7,290 bases of DNA from Candidatus Saccharimonadota bacterium (GCA_004554425.1 SFMI01000085.1:1-7290), one strand, 5' to 3'; shown: positions 1 to 6,564, numbered from the stretch's first letter. Program-made: numbers and translations. The notes: generated by a model not told the origin, from the letters alone.

Positions 1-223
1 CTTTTTTTAAGTCTAGATGGCCGTAAGCTGGTATCACAAAGACATAATGATTCTTACTGCGTCCAACTGTAACTAGAGTTTTGAAAACGCGCTCGGGAGG
101 CAAACCTACCTCTTGAGCAATATCTTCGGCTGTTTTAGTGGGATCGGCAACGTAAGTATGCTCAATAAAAGGTATTTTCTTTTGCTTCAAGATGCGCATT
201 ACATTAGTAATTTTTTCACTCAT
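1..223 (-). CDS. ybaK: YbaK/EbsC-family Cys-tRNA(Pro) deacylase, N-terminal part
   Basis: Family members hydrolyse misacylated tRNAs in the cytoplasm; the classic activity removes Cys from tRNA(Pro) to protect translation fidelity. Only the first 74 residues are present because the gene runs off the left edge. Full-length relatives have about 155-160 residues. The start is the ATG at 221-223; an in-frame stop lies just upstream, so no longer start exists. Seen: an N-terminal helix (TNVMRILKQKKIPF), a HTYVADP segment at 22-28, VFKTLV at 46-51, whose K48 matches the essential lysine of E. coli YbaK (K46 in VYKTLL), and IPAYGHLDLKK at 64-74, which matches VTPVAGQLDLKK. The Shine-Dalgarno is weak (GAAG a few bases upstream). 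The gene is tandem with the Amj-like gene upstream, only 18 bases after that frame's final stop at 242-244, so cotranscription is likely. The family call is firm; the exact tRNA substrate is inferred from the family. Confidence 0.88.
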   Translation of the reverse strand, partial: MSEKITNVMRILKQKKIPFIEHTYVADPTKTAEDIAQEVGLPPERVFKTLVTVGRSKNHYVFVIPAYGHLDLKK

Positions 224-241
224 TTTTTACTTCACGATTAT

Positions 242-367
242 TTAGAATAAAGCTCCTAAAATTTTAGCTCCCAAAATAATAATTTTGACGCTGGGAATAA
301 AGAGCAATTGGGAAAGTACGGTTCCCAAAATTGAGCCTAAGCAAAGAAATACGGCCATAGCTTCAAC
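242..367 (-). other. In-frame continuation of the Amj-like gene beyond its TAA: last membrane helix of copy 2
   Basis: Reading on from the TAA at 368-370 in the same frame gives 41 sense codons, then TAA at 242-244. The peptide begins VEAMAVFLCLGSILGTVLS and ends GAKILGALF. It aligns without a gap to copy 1: there QAVSGQRPANHVLQL leads into FHLGLGNFIGGLLG, here EAVNGKRSLH, the stop, then VEAMAV lead into FLCLGSILGTVLS. The stop sits where copy 1 has H250. The segment is hydrophobic and long enough for one membrane helix. Possible meanings are a recent nonsense mutation, a sequencing or assembly error, stop-codon readthrough, or reinitiation at the ATG at 356-358 (GAAG lies just upstream) giving a separate 38-residue membrane peptide. 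Ordinary use of TAA as a stop by other genes in the window argues against a changed genetic code. Confidence 0.8.
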
Positions 368-1936
368 TTAATGTAAAGAGCGTTTTCCGTTTACCGCTTC
401 GTCGGTAATTTTAGCAGCAGTTGGATCGACAATAATGCTACTCAAAATAGTTGCAGCTCCGTTAATTACCGAAGAAAGTAAAGTAGCGGTACGGGCTAAA
501 TGGCCAGTTAATTCGGCACCGGCCTGAATGGCGGCCAAAACGCCAATTACATGAATACCGACAACGAAGATATTGGCTAATAAGAAACTCTTAGGTAATA
601 ATTTTAAGTCACTTACCAATACTCCAAAATTTGAGGGCTTGCGCCAGCATTGCCAAACTTTGCTCCAATATTTTGGCTTAGCCAAATCTTTGAGCAAAGT
701 AGCCATAGATCCGCTTCTTCTTTCCAAGGCTTTAATAGCTGTATTGTATATGGCGACGAAGGTAGGCATGAGCAACCAACCCAAAATAGTACCTAACGTG
801 GCTCCGCCGATTACCCAGCGGAAAAGAGGTAGCAATTCTGCAGCTGAAGAGGCCCCTTTTACTACAGAGTCTCTGACTGAGCCTAAAATAGGGGCATACA
901 CTTGAGTAGTTAAACGGGTAATTAAGAAGAAAACGTTGTAAATAGCCAACGCTGTGGCGACATTTCTGGTAATTACGGCCGAAATACGTGAGCTTAAAGA
1001 AGTGCACATTAAGCAAGTGACAACTACATTGAGGCCTATGACCAGCCACATATTTTCGTCCATTTTGGCGTGGCCAAGCCTTTCGGTAGCTAAGCTTATC
1101 ATCTTAATGGCTAAGGGAAAGGTGAAAAGTCCGAGCAAACCGCCTATAAAATTGCCCAGTCCCAAATGGAAAGTAAGTTGCAATACGTGGTTGGCTGGAC
1201 GCTGGCCGGATACAGCTTGGTCGGTAATGACGGCCGCTTTAGGATCGACAAAAAGACTAAAAGCTATGGCGGCAAATGAATTGACCAAACCGGAAAGAAG
1301 TACGGCTGTGGCAGCTAGATCTGGGTAGAGAGCGCTTACTTGCAAAGCAGCTAAAGCACCTACTGTCCAAACGGCAGTAGCAAAAACATTCCAGCTGAGC
1401 AAATCCCAAGGGAGGGCAAAAGGCTCATTAGTCGATTCCTTTTCTCCCGCTTCTGAGGGCGCACAATTGGGGCAGGCCCAGGCTTTAAGTTCCAAAGGAG
1501 AACGCAAGCAGCCAAACAGAGCTTTGACGCCGCGCACTGAGGGAAGAGCCAAGAGCATTTTTAACATGGAGCCGCGTACAGTTATACTGGCAATACCGCG
1601 TTCGTAGATAGCTGTAAAAGTAGGTAACATCAGCCAAGAGAGAAGAGCACCTAAAGCTGAGCTAAGCACTACCCATTGTATTTGCTCATAAAGTATGTTT
1701 ACGTTGCCACTTTGTACGGCTCTATCAACGTATTTGCCCAAGATTGGCAAATAAAAAAGGTTGGCAAAACGTGTAAACATAAAAAAGATAGCTGACACGG
1801 CCAGAGATAGAGCTACTTGTTTGGTGCGGATGGCAGCTGGACGAGCGGCTGTGTTTAGGGTGGTCAACATAGAGACGATGGCAGCTAAAGCCATAATAAA
1901 AAGCAATTTGCCATCGCCCAAAAGTGAAATATTCAT
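368..1936 (-). CDS. amj: Fused tandem-duplicated Amj (DUF2837) family membrane protein, putative lipid II flippase, ending at an in-frame stop
   Basis: Amj of Bacillus subtilis is an alternative lipid II flippase to MurJ and moves the peptidoglycan precursor across the membrane. It is a single domain of roughly 270 residues. This 522-residue protein carries two copies in tandem: about 10-285 and 295-522. Matching blocks are FTRFANLFYLPILG (54-67) with ITRLTTQVYAPILG (339-352), GALLSWLMLPTFTAIY (96-111) with GTILGWLLMPTFVAIY (382-397), and FVDPKAAVITDQAVSGQR (229-246) with IVDPTAAKITDEAVNGKR (502-519). I count about six hydrophobic helices in copy 1 but only five in copy 2; the sixth is encoded after the stop (242-367). 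Copy 1 has an extra hydrophilic loop (about 150-173) with a CPNC motif. Start is ATG 1934-1936, with GGAAAGA about 12 bases upstream. It lies between a TPR gene and ybaK on the same strand. Family assignment comes from remembered family sequence features, not a search; flippase activity is inferred. Confidence 0.78.
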   Translation of the reverse strand: MNISLLGDGKLLFIMALAAIVSMLTTLNTAARPAAIRTKQVALSLAVSAIFFMFTRFANLFYLPILGKYVDRAVQSGNVNILYEQIQWVVLSSALGALLSWLMLPTFTAIYERGIASITVRGSMLKMLLALPSVRGVKALFGCLRSPLELKAWACPNCAPSEAGEKESTNEPFALPWDLLSWNVFATAVWTVGALAALQVSALYPDLAATAVLLSGLVNSFAAIAFSLFVDPKAAVITDQAVSGQRPANHVLQLTFHLGLGNFIGGLLGLFTFPLAIKMISLATERLGHAKMDENMWLVIGLNVVVTCLMCTSLSSRISAVITRNVATALAIYNVFFLITRLTTQVYAPILGSVRDSVVKGASSAAELLPLFRWVIGGATLGTILGWLLMPTFVAIYNTAIKALERRSGSMATLLKDLAKPKYWSKVWQCWRKPSNFGVLVSDLKLLPKSFLLANIFVVGIHVIGVLAAIQAGAELTGHLARTATLLSSVINGAATILSSIIVDPTAAKITDEAVNGKRSLH

Positions 1937-2069
1937 GTTAAAAAAAAATCTTTCCGGACTAAAAAGAACTCAATTAAGCTCTCCGCTATTCAGCTTGGCT
2001 AACTTTTTAGCCTGCTTATAAAGCGCCAGGTCAAAAAATAAAAATTTAAATACTGAAATTGGCTAAATT
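1937..2069. other. Intergenic spacer between the TPR gene and the Amj-like gene
   Basis: This 133-base gap separates two leftward genes. It holds a perfect small hairpin, GGCTAA at 1997-2002 and TTAGCC at 2007-2012 with a four-base loop. No T-run follows on the leftward strand, so it is not a convincing terminator. On the minus strand TTGACC, a good -35 match, lies at about 2029-2034, but I find no good -10 at the usual spacing. The Amj-like gene may therefore have its own weak promoter or be read through from the TPR gene. Confidence 0.4.
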
Positions 2070-3353
2070 CTAGGTTTTGTCAAATTTTTTCAAACGAGAG
2101 CGAACATCATCTGCTAGAGCAGGATCTAACTCTATAGCTTTTTCCCAAGCGTCTTTAGCTTTGCTTTCTCTATCAGTTTGAGCTAAAATATCTCCGTAAA
2201 GCAATTGATACTCTGGATTGTTTTGTTGCAAATCGATAGCTTTACGCATATGTTTTACCGCTTTGTCTAGTTTCTTACTCTGGTCGCGATAGAGCAAAGC
2301 TAAAGAGTAATGTACCAATGAATTTTCTGGAGCTAATTTGTAAGCACGTTGCAAATAGGCTTCAGCTTCTTGGTAATTATATTGACGATGTTCAGCATCT
2401 GCTATTGAGCACAGAGCTTCTATATTGTCGGGATCGTCGGCTAAAATTTGCTTAAAATGGCTACAAGCAGCTTGGAAATCTCCGCACAGCAGCTCCAAAT
2501 TGCCCAAGAAGTCTAGGCAATCGTGTTGATTAGGAGAAAGCTCTAATGATTTTTTTAAGGCTTGACATGCTTGTTGAAGTTCGCCTTTAACAGCTAAAGC
2601 ACGCCCTAAATTGTAAAAAGAATCGGTATCTTTAGGGTTGCATTGACAAGCTCTTTTGAATTCGTGAATAGAAAAATCGATAGCTCCGCAATCAAAATAA
2701 ACTACGCCTAAATTCAAATGAGAACGGTAAAAATCAGGATTGCAAGTTACAGCTCGCTTTAAAACATCCATCGCGAAAGCTTTTTCGCCTATTTCCAGCA
2801 AAATCATACCTAACAAATTATAGGCATCTATGTCGGCGGGATTTTTTTCCAAAATATTGTTGAGTTGGAAAATAGCTTTGTGAGGACGGCCTAAAGCGCG
2901 ATAAGCTTCGGCTAAGCACATACGTAAACTGGTTTCATCTTCAAGTTGTCCAGTTTTGTCGGCTAAACAGCGCTTCCAATACTTCAAGGCCAAATCGAAG
3001 TGCTCGAGATGGAAATGGGCCATACCCAAAAGGTAGTTGGCGTCTATATTGTTTGGATCTAACTTGACTGCTGTTTCAAATTGGCACAAAGCGCCTTCTA
3101 TATCGTCGGTTTCAGCTAGAGCCACACCAAAATCTATACGAACATTGATATTATCTGGATCTAATTCGACCGCTTTAGTCCAAGCCGATTTGGCTTCTTC
3201 ATATTTGCCTTGTCCTTGCAAAGCTCCAGCTAAATCACAATACTGGCGGAAAGTGGCTGAATTACGATATTGGGCGAAATGAAGCAGCTTGCCCTTTTCT
3301 TGCGTAGAAGCAGTGGCAGCTTTCTGTTCTGCTGAAGATTCAGAGTTATGCAT
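2070..3353 (-). CDS. Tetratricopeptide repeat (TPR) protein
   Basis: The 427-residue protein is almost entirely tandem TPR helical hairpins of about 34 residues, which form a superhelical scaffold for protein-protein binding. A polar N-terminal tail (1-30) precedes the repeats. Recognisable units begin near residues 37, 71, 105, 143, 177, 211, 245, 279, 313, 347 and 381. The typical alanine and repeat-end signatures are visible in AVELDPDNIN (61-70), AVKLDPNNID (95-104), AVTCNPDFYR (201-210), KLAPENS (339-345) and AIELDPALAD (406-415). A charged insertion (DKTGQLEDET, 132-141) lengthens the third repeat. There is no signal peptide, membrane helix or extra catalytic domain, so I expect a cytoplasmic adaptor. 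Start is ATG 3351-3353; its Shine-Dalgarno is poor, since the nearest GGAG lies about 20 bases upstream, so the start is less certain. The gene is upstream of and co-oriented with the Amj-like gene, but TPR proteins give no specific function by sequence alone. Confidence 0.85.
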   Translation of the reverse strand: MHNSESSAEQKAATASTQEKGKLLHFAQYRNSATFRQYCDLAGALQGQGKYEEAKSAWTKAVELDPDNINVRIDFGVALAETDDIEGALCQFETAVKLDPNNIDANYLLGMAHFHLEHFDLALKYWKRCLADKTGQLEDETSLRMCLAEAYRALGRPHKAIFQLNNILEKNPADIDAYNLLGMILLEIGEKAFAMDVLKRAVTCNPDFYRSHLNLGVVYFDCGAIDFSIHEFKRACQCNPKDTDSFYNLGRALAVKGELQQACQALKKSLELSPNQHDCLDFLGNLELLCGDFQAACSHFKQILADDPDNIEALCSIADAEHRQYNYQEAEAYLQRAYKLAPENSLVHYSLALLYRDQSKKLDKAVKHMRKAIDLQQNNPEYQLLYGDILAQTDRESKAKDAWEKAIELDPALADDVRSRLKKFDKT

Positions 3354-3529
3354 CAGTATAACAGGCTCTTTCTCCGTCCCCCCGAAATTGGCGGCAAACT
3401 ACCATAAATACACTGTAATATTACCGCAAATAGGTTGCTCAAACAATCATAGCGACATTTTCAAGCGCATGGCATAAAATACGCAGATTGGCATAGCAAA
3501 AATGCTCCCCCCAAAAGACAGATAATTTT

Positions 3530-3561
3530 ACAAACACACTTTCATTCTAGAATTGGTTTGT
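3530..3561. repeat. Inverted repeat ACAAAC...GTTTGT around a TTCTAGAA palindrome
   Basis: ACAAAC at 3530-3535 is the exact reverse complement of GTTTGT at 3556-3561. Between them lies the 8-base palindrome TTCTAGAA (3545-3552). The nested dyads could be an operator, but in such AT-rich DNA chance is a real possibility. Confidence 0.35.
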
Positions 3562-3604
3562 TAATTTTTTAGATGTTTTTAGTTAAGTTAATGTTTCATT
3601 CCTG

Positions 3605-3656
3605 TATTTTTGCTGTTTAAATAGGCAGAAAAATGCTATTTAGATGGCAAAAAATA
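3605..3656. repeat. Imperfect long hairpin upstream of the methylase gene
   Basis: The outer arms are TATTTTTGC (3605-3613) and GCAAAAAATA (3647-3656), complementary apart from one extra A. The inner arms TAAATAG (3618-3624) and CTATTTA (3636-3642) pair perfectly around an 11-base loop. It points into no gene end on either strand, so it is not an ordinary terminator. It may be regulatory or a remnant of inserted DNA. Confidence 0.4.
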
Positions 3657-3733
3657 ATACAATATTCAGTTACTGTGCTGAATTGAACTAGTGGGGCTGG
3701 AAAAAACGGCTAAAAGGGTATTATTAACCATCC

Positions 3734-3739
3734 TATAAT
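3734..3739 (+). promoter_or_regulatory. Candidate -10 box of the methylase gene
   Basis: TATAAT is a perfect sigma70 -10 consensus, 38 bases before the GTG start. The sequence 16-18 bases further upstream (around TAAAAG) does not resemble TTGACA, so the -35 is poor and the promoter is only a candidate. Confidence 0.35.
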
Positions 3740-3777
3740 TTAAGGCCACTTTAGATAGCTATTGGTTTGAGGTTCAT

Positions 3778-4611
3778 GTGAATAAACTAAAAATAAGTCC
3801 ATTTGTTAAGTGGGCAGGTGGAAAAAGACAGCTTCTTGGACAGCTAAAGGAGCGTATGCCTGAATCGTATGGCCAATATTTTGAACCGTTTATTGGTGGA
3901 GGTGCTCTTCTATTTGATGTACAGCCGCATAGAGCTGTTATTAACGATGTAAATGAGCAATTGCTTAATGTTTACCGTCAACTCCAGTTCAATGCTGAAG
4001 CTGTAATTGAGGTATTATGTGATTTCGATTCTATAGAGTGTAACAAAGACTATTATTTACTAATGAGAGAGCGGTATAACAAAAAAATAACCCAGCGTAT
4101 TCTTGATGCGGAATGCGCCGCTCTTACAATATGGATCAATAAACATTGCTTTAATGGGCTATATCGAGTCAATTCCAAAGGGTTGTTTAATGTCCCTTAT
4201 AACAACAAAGTTGGGGGAGTCTCTATGAGCGAAGACAACCTACGCAATATCGGATCGTATTTAAACACATCTGAAATAGAAATTTGTCATGGAGATTTTG
4301 AAAAAGCCTGTAAAAATGTACAATCTGGCGATTTTGTATACTTCGATCCTCCATATATACCTATAAGTAAAACGGCTAATTTTACTGATTATACTAAAGA
4401 TGGTTTTGGACATGCTGAGCATTGTCGACTTGCATCTTTGTTTAGACGACTTGATTCTATTGGAGCTAAAGTAATGCTAAGTAATCACAATGTCGATCTT
4501 GTTTATGAATTATATAAAGGATTTACAATTGAAGAGATTGATGTCAAAAGAGCTATCAATAGAGATGCTTCAAAGCGTGTGGGCAAAGAAGTTATTATTA
4601 CAAACTATTAA
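3778..4611 (+). CDS. dam: Dam/DpnM-type DNA adenine-N6 methyltransferase (D12 class)
   Basis: This enzyme transfers methyl from S-adenosylmethionine to adenine in DNA, most likely in GATC. Its 277 residues match family length (E. coli Dam 278, DpnM 284). Seen in order: FVKWAGGKRQLL (9-20) at the N-terminus, the SAM-binding FEPFIGGGAL (35-44), the recognition segment FNGLYRVNSK...FNVPY (125-141), and catalytic motif IV DPPY (190-193) in YFDPPYIPIS. R130 and P140 correspond to E. coli Dam R124 and P134. The GRY that follows FNVP(F/Y) in Dam and DpnM is NNK here, so specificity is inferred rather than certain. Start is GTG 3778-3780 with GAGG at 3769-3772, five bases away. An overlapping ATG at 3776 reads directly into TGA and cannot be the start. 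No endonuclease gene adjoins it, so it looks like an orphan methylase. It is AT-rich (for example 15 G/C in 4501-4560), which suggests transfer. Confidence 0.95.
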   Translation: MNKLKISPFVKWAGGKRQLLGQLKERMPESYGQYFEPFIGGGALLFDVQPHRAVINDVNEQLLNVYRQLQFNAEAVIEVLCDFDSIECNKDYYLLMRERYNKKITQRILDAECAALTIWINKHCFNGLYRVNSKGLFNVPYNNKVGGVSMSEDNLRNIGSYLNTSEIEICHGDFEKACKNVQSGDFVYFDPPYIPISKTANFTDYTKDGFGHAEHCRLASLFRRLDSIGAKVMLSNHNVDLVYELYKGFTIEEIDVKRAINRDASKRVGKEVIITNY

Positions 4612-4635
4612 ATATACTTAGATCTATTTGGATAC

Positions 4636-4670
4636 AAAAAAAGCGGTTCTCTACAGAAAGCCGCTTTTTT
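4636..4670. terminator. Bidirectional intrinsic terminator between methylase and nupC
   Basis: A seven-A run and GCGG (4643-4646) pair with CCGC (4661-4664) and a six-T run. The inner bases TTCTCT and AGAAAG extend the stem with one G-U pair and one mismatch. A and T tracts flank both sides, so it can end transcription of the rightward methylase gene, 25 bases after its stop, and of the leftward nupC, 31 bases after its stop. Confidence 0.9.
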
Positions 4671-4700
4671 GTAGTATTTATTGGTTAGCTATCGGGAAAC

Positions 4701-5999
4701 TTACATAAGAATACCGGCTAAGCAAGCGGTCATCATGGAAGCCATAGCGCCGCCGAACATAGCTCTTACGCCGAGCTTGGCCAATTCGGACTGACGGCTG
4801 GGAGCCAAACCGCCGATGCATCCAACGTTAATACCAATAGAGGAGAAGTTAGCAAAACCGCAGAGAGCGAAAGTGGCAATAAGTTTGCCCTTTTGGGTGA
4901 GCTCTTGCAAAGCGGCAGCTTTGTCGCCTACGGTCATGTGGTTCAAAAGGTCGGAGTAAGCAACGAACTCGTTTAATACGAGCTTTTCACCAATTAAGGA
5001 AGCTACGATCTGAGCGTCGGAAGCGGGAGCGCCAATCAACCAAGCTATGGGCCAAAGCACGATACCTAAAATGCTTTGTATGGAGATCTTATCGGCATAA
5101 AGAAAAGTCTGACCGAACCAGCCAGCTACGATATCGCAAACGTGGCCGCAATAGCCTAATACACCGTTTACAGTAGCGATAATAGCAATAAAAGCAATCA
5201 GTACGGTACCGACGATGAAAGCTAAGTGCATACCGTCGATAGCACCTTTGGAAGCGGCTTCAATAATAGATTTTTCTTTGCATTCGGTCTTTAATTCAAC
5301 GACGCCAGAAGTTTCGGGCTCACCTTCTTCAGGGCAGAGCATCTTGGAAAGAACCAAGCCGGCAGGAGCACCCATAATAGAAGCGGTGATAATGTGAGGA
5401 GCCCATTCGGGACCGAGCATGCCTACGTAGGCAAAGAGCACGGAGCCAGCGATAGTAGCCATACCGCCAGTCATAATGGTATTGAGCTCGGAGCGGGTCA
5501 TTTTCTCAAGGTAAGGACGAACCAAAAGGGGAGCTTCGCTCTGACCTACAAAGACAGTACCGATAGCATAGAGGCTCTCGGCGCCAGAGGTGTTCATAAA
5601 CTTTACTACTAATTTGGCTACAACTCTGATAATGAATTGCATAATGCCTAAGTAATAAGCTATGGAAGCCAAAGAGCCGACGAAGATAATAGCCGGAAGT
5701 ACCTGGAAGGCAAAGATCATGCCCAGGGCGCCTTGTTCGCTGCTGCTAGCTGGTACGAGAGCGCCGAAGACAAAGTGCGAGCCTTCATTGGTAAATTCAA
5801 GGAGCTTATTGACGAGGTGCCCCAAGAAAGCGAAAATATTGTGGCCGATCTCTGTCTTTAATACGAATAATCCTAAGACTACTTGCAATCCTAAACCGAT
5901 ACCGATGGTTTTCCAATTGATTTTTTTGCGATTTGTGGAGAACGCCCATGCAATGCCTAGGATGAATAGCATACCGAGCAATCCGGTAAATCTCTCCAT
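4701..5999 (-). CDS. nupC: Concentrative nucleoside transporter, NupC/CNT family
   Basis: CNT proteins sit in the inner membrane and import nucleosides by symport with H+ or Na+ for salvage. The 432-residue length is typical of bacterial members (about 390-430). The sequence is highly hydrophobic. The family signatures are intact: GQSEAPLLVRPYL (152-164, the GQ(T/S)E binding hairpin), LNEFVAY (342-348), whose glutamate E344 matches the substrate-binding Glu of Vibrio cholerae CNT, and GFANFSSIGI (381-390), containing the binding Asn and Ser. A hydrophilic loop (222-245, rich in Glu and Lys) separates the core helices. Start is ATG 5997-5999 with a strong Shine-Dalgarno, GAGGTG, at 6005-6010. 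The gene is leftward, 129 bases behind the tfoX-like gene, and ends at the shared terminator. Family is certain; nucleoside preference and coupling ion cannot be told from this reading. Confidence 0.97.
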   Translation of the reverse strand: MERFTGLLGMLFILGIAWAFSTNRKKINWKTIGIGLGLQVVLGLFVLKTEIGHNIFAFLGHLVNKLLEFTNEGSHFVFGALVPASSSEQGALGMIFAFQVLPAIIFVGSLASIAYYLGIMQFIIRVVAKLVVKFMNTSGAESLYAIGTVFVGQSEAPLLVRPYLEKMTRSELNTIMTGGMATIAGSVLFAYVGMLGPEWAPHIITASIMGAPAGLVLSKMLCPEEGEPETSGVVELKTECKEKSIIEAASKGAIDGMHLAFIVGTVLIAFIAIIATVNGVLGYCGHVCDIVAGWFGQTFLYADKISIQSILGIVLWPIAWLIGAPASDAQIVASLIGEKLVLNEFVAYSDLLNHMTVGDKAAALQELTQKGKLIATFALCGFANFSSIGINVGCIGGLAPSRQSELAKLGVRAMFGGAMASMMTACLAGILM

Positions 6000-6048
6000 A
6001 CGAACACCTCATTGAAAGGGAAAAAATAGCTGTCGCTGTTTAAAGCAA

Positions 6049-6070
6049 TAGGCGTGCCAATTCGTGCCTA
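6049..6070. promoter_or_regulatory. 22-base dyad upstream of nupC, possible operator
   Basis: TAGGC at 6049-6053 is mirrored by GCCTA at 6066-6070, and GTGCC is directly repeated inside (6054-6058 and 6064-6068). It lies about 50 bases before the nupC start, a plausible place for a repressor site. No regulator gene for it is in view, and a promoter could not be assigned with confidence. Confidence 0.3.
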
Positions 6071-6128
6071 AAACCTGCCGTCCTGCAGAATTGTTTGCTC
6101 CAAATAGGCAAAAAGATCTTATAGCTTT

Positions 6129-6458
6129 CTAAAGTTGGCCAGCTTCGTATTTAGCTATTTCCCAGGCTTCCTGAGCAAGTTCCAGAAGTTCGCCTTCATT
6201 TTCTAAGGCCGATTGCGGAACTTTATAAGTGTTGGCAAAAGTGTAGCGTCCTCCTGACACTAAAGGATGCGAGCCTTCCGCTATATACTTCTGACGCGTG
6301 CAATCATTAACGCGGAAAAAAAGAGAACCTTGAGAGACAATACCAAAATAAGTACCGTCTTTAAATAGAGCAAAGCCGCCAAACATGGGACGCATATCGA
6401 AAGGGCCAAAAGACTTTATTTTTGCGGCTGCAATACAGTTGTCAAGCTGATCGAACAT
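6129..6458 (-). CDS. TfoX/Sxy N-terminal-domain protein
   Basis: The 109-residue protein consists of one TfoX N-terminal domain. The domain is named for the competence regulator TfoX/Sxy, but stand-alone copies are common and their biochemical role is unknown. Seen: MRPMFGGFALFKDG (22-35), the family's characteristic RxMFGGxGLY-like core, GIVSQGSLFFRVND (39-52), matching the strand pair before the conserved Asp, and a C-terminal helix (LLELAQEAWEIAKYE). The TfoX C-terminal domain is absent. I chose ATG 6456-6458 because GGAG (complement of 6465-6468) lies six bases upstream; a TTG four codons earlier overlaps that site and is unlikely. It may be cotranscribed with nupC, since no terminator is seen in the 129-base gap. 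It is divergent from the DUF6812-like gene. No DNA-uptake genes are nearby, so a competence role is not supported. Confidence 0.88.
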   Translation of the reverse strand: MFDQLDNCIAAAKIKSFGPFDMRPMFGGFALFKDGTYFGIVSQGSLFFRVNDCTRQKYIAEGSHPLVSGGRYTFANTYKVPQSALENEGELLELAQEAWEIAKYEAGQL

Positions 6459-6483
6459 AATTTTCTCCAATTCTCTGACTTAG

Positions 6484-6545
6484 CTAAAAATCCCGCTTTT
6501 TAGGCTTTTCTACGTATTTTAGGAAAAGCTATTACTTTAAAGTAA
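6484..6545. promoter_or_regulatory. Cluster of three dyads in the divergent spacer
   Basis: Three perfect inverted repeats stand side by side. CTAAAAA (6484-6490) pairs with TTTTTAG (6497-6503). GCTTTTC (6504-6510) pairs with GAAAAGC (6523-6529). TTACTTTAAAGTAA (6532-6545) is a 14-base perfect palindrome. They lie 26-87 bases upstream of the tfoX-like start and ahead of the leader of the rightward gene, so they could be regulator-binding sites or part of the tfoX-like 5' untranslated region. Confidence 0.4.
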
Positions 6546-6564
6546 GGCAGGAAGAAAGTTGTCT

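Larger units (their letters stand above)
3354..3777. other. AT-rich gene-free spacer between divergent TPR and methylase genes
   Basis: No convincing gene fits in these 424 bases. The spacer must hold the promoters of both divergent genes. On the minus strand TTGAGC (3437-3442) and TATTAC (3415-3420), 16 bases apart, make a weak candidate promoter for the TPR gene. On the plus strand TATAAT lies at 3734-3739 before the methylase. Two inverted-repeat structures (3530-3561 and 3605-3656) lie on the methylase side. I see no tRNA, integrase fragment or clear insertion-site duplication. Confidence 0.6.

Noticed and set aside
368..370. Reassigned TAA (alternative genetic code) to explain the Amj readthrough
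   Set aside because: The methylase, nupC and DUF6812-like genes all end at TAA where their families end, so the code looks standard.
573..1328. Open frames on the plus strand opposite the Amj-like gene, and one on the minus strand in another frame
   Set aside because: They overlap a well-supported gene, resemble no family and show no coding pattern; they are shadows.
1997..2012. Hairpin GGCTAA/TTAGCC as a terminator for the TPR gene
   Set aside because: The stem is only six base pairs and no T-run follows on the leftward strand.
3778..4611. A complete restriction-modification or defence locus around the methylase
   Set aside because: There is no nuclease or other defence gene on either side, and GATC sites are present throughout the window at an ordinary-looking frequency.
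3427..6110. Recurring AAATAGG in spacers (3427-3434, 3619-3625, 6101-6108) as a shared regulatory motif
   Set aside because: The matching part is only seven to nine bases, orientation relative to genes differs, and AT-rich spacers produce such matches easily.
6459..6470. TTG start four codons earlier for the TfoX-like gene
   Set aside because: That codon runs into the GGAG that serves as the Shine-Dalgarno for ATG 6456-6458.
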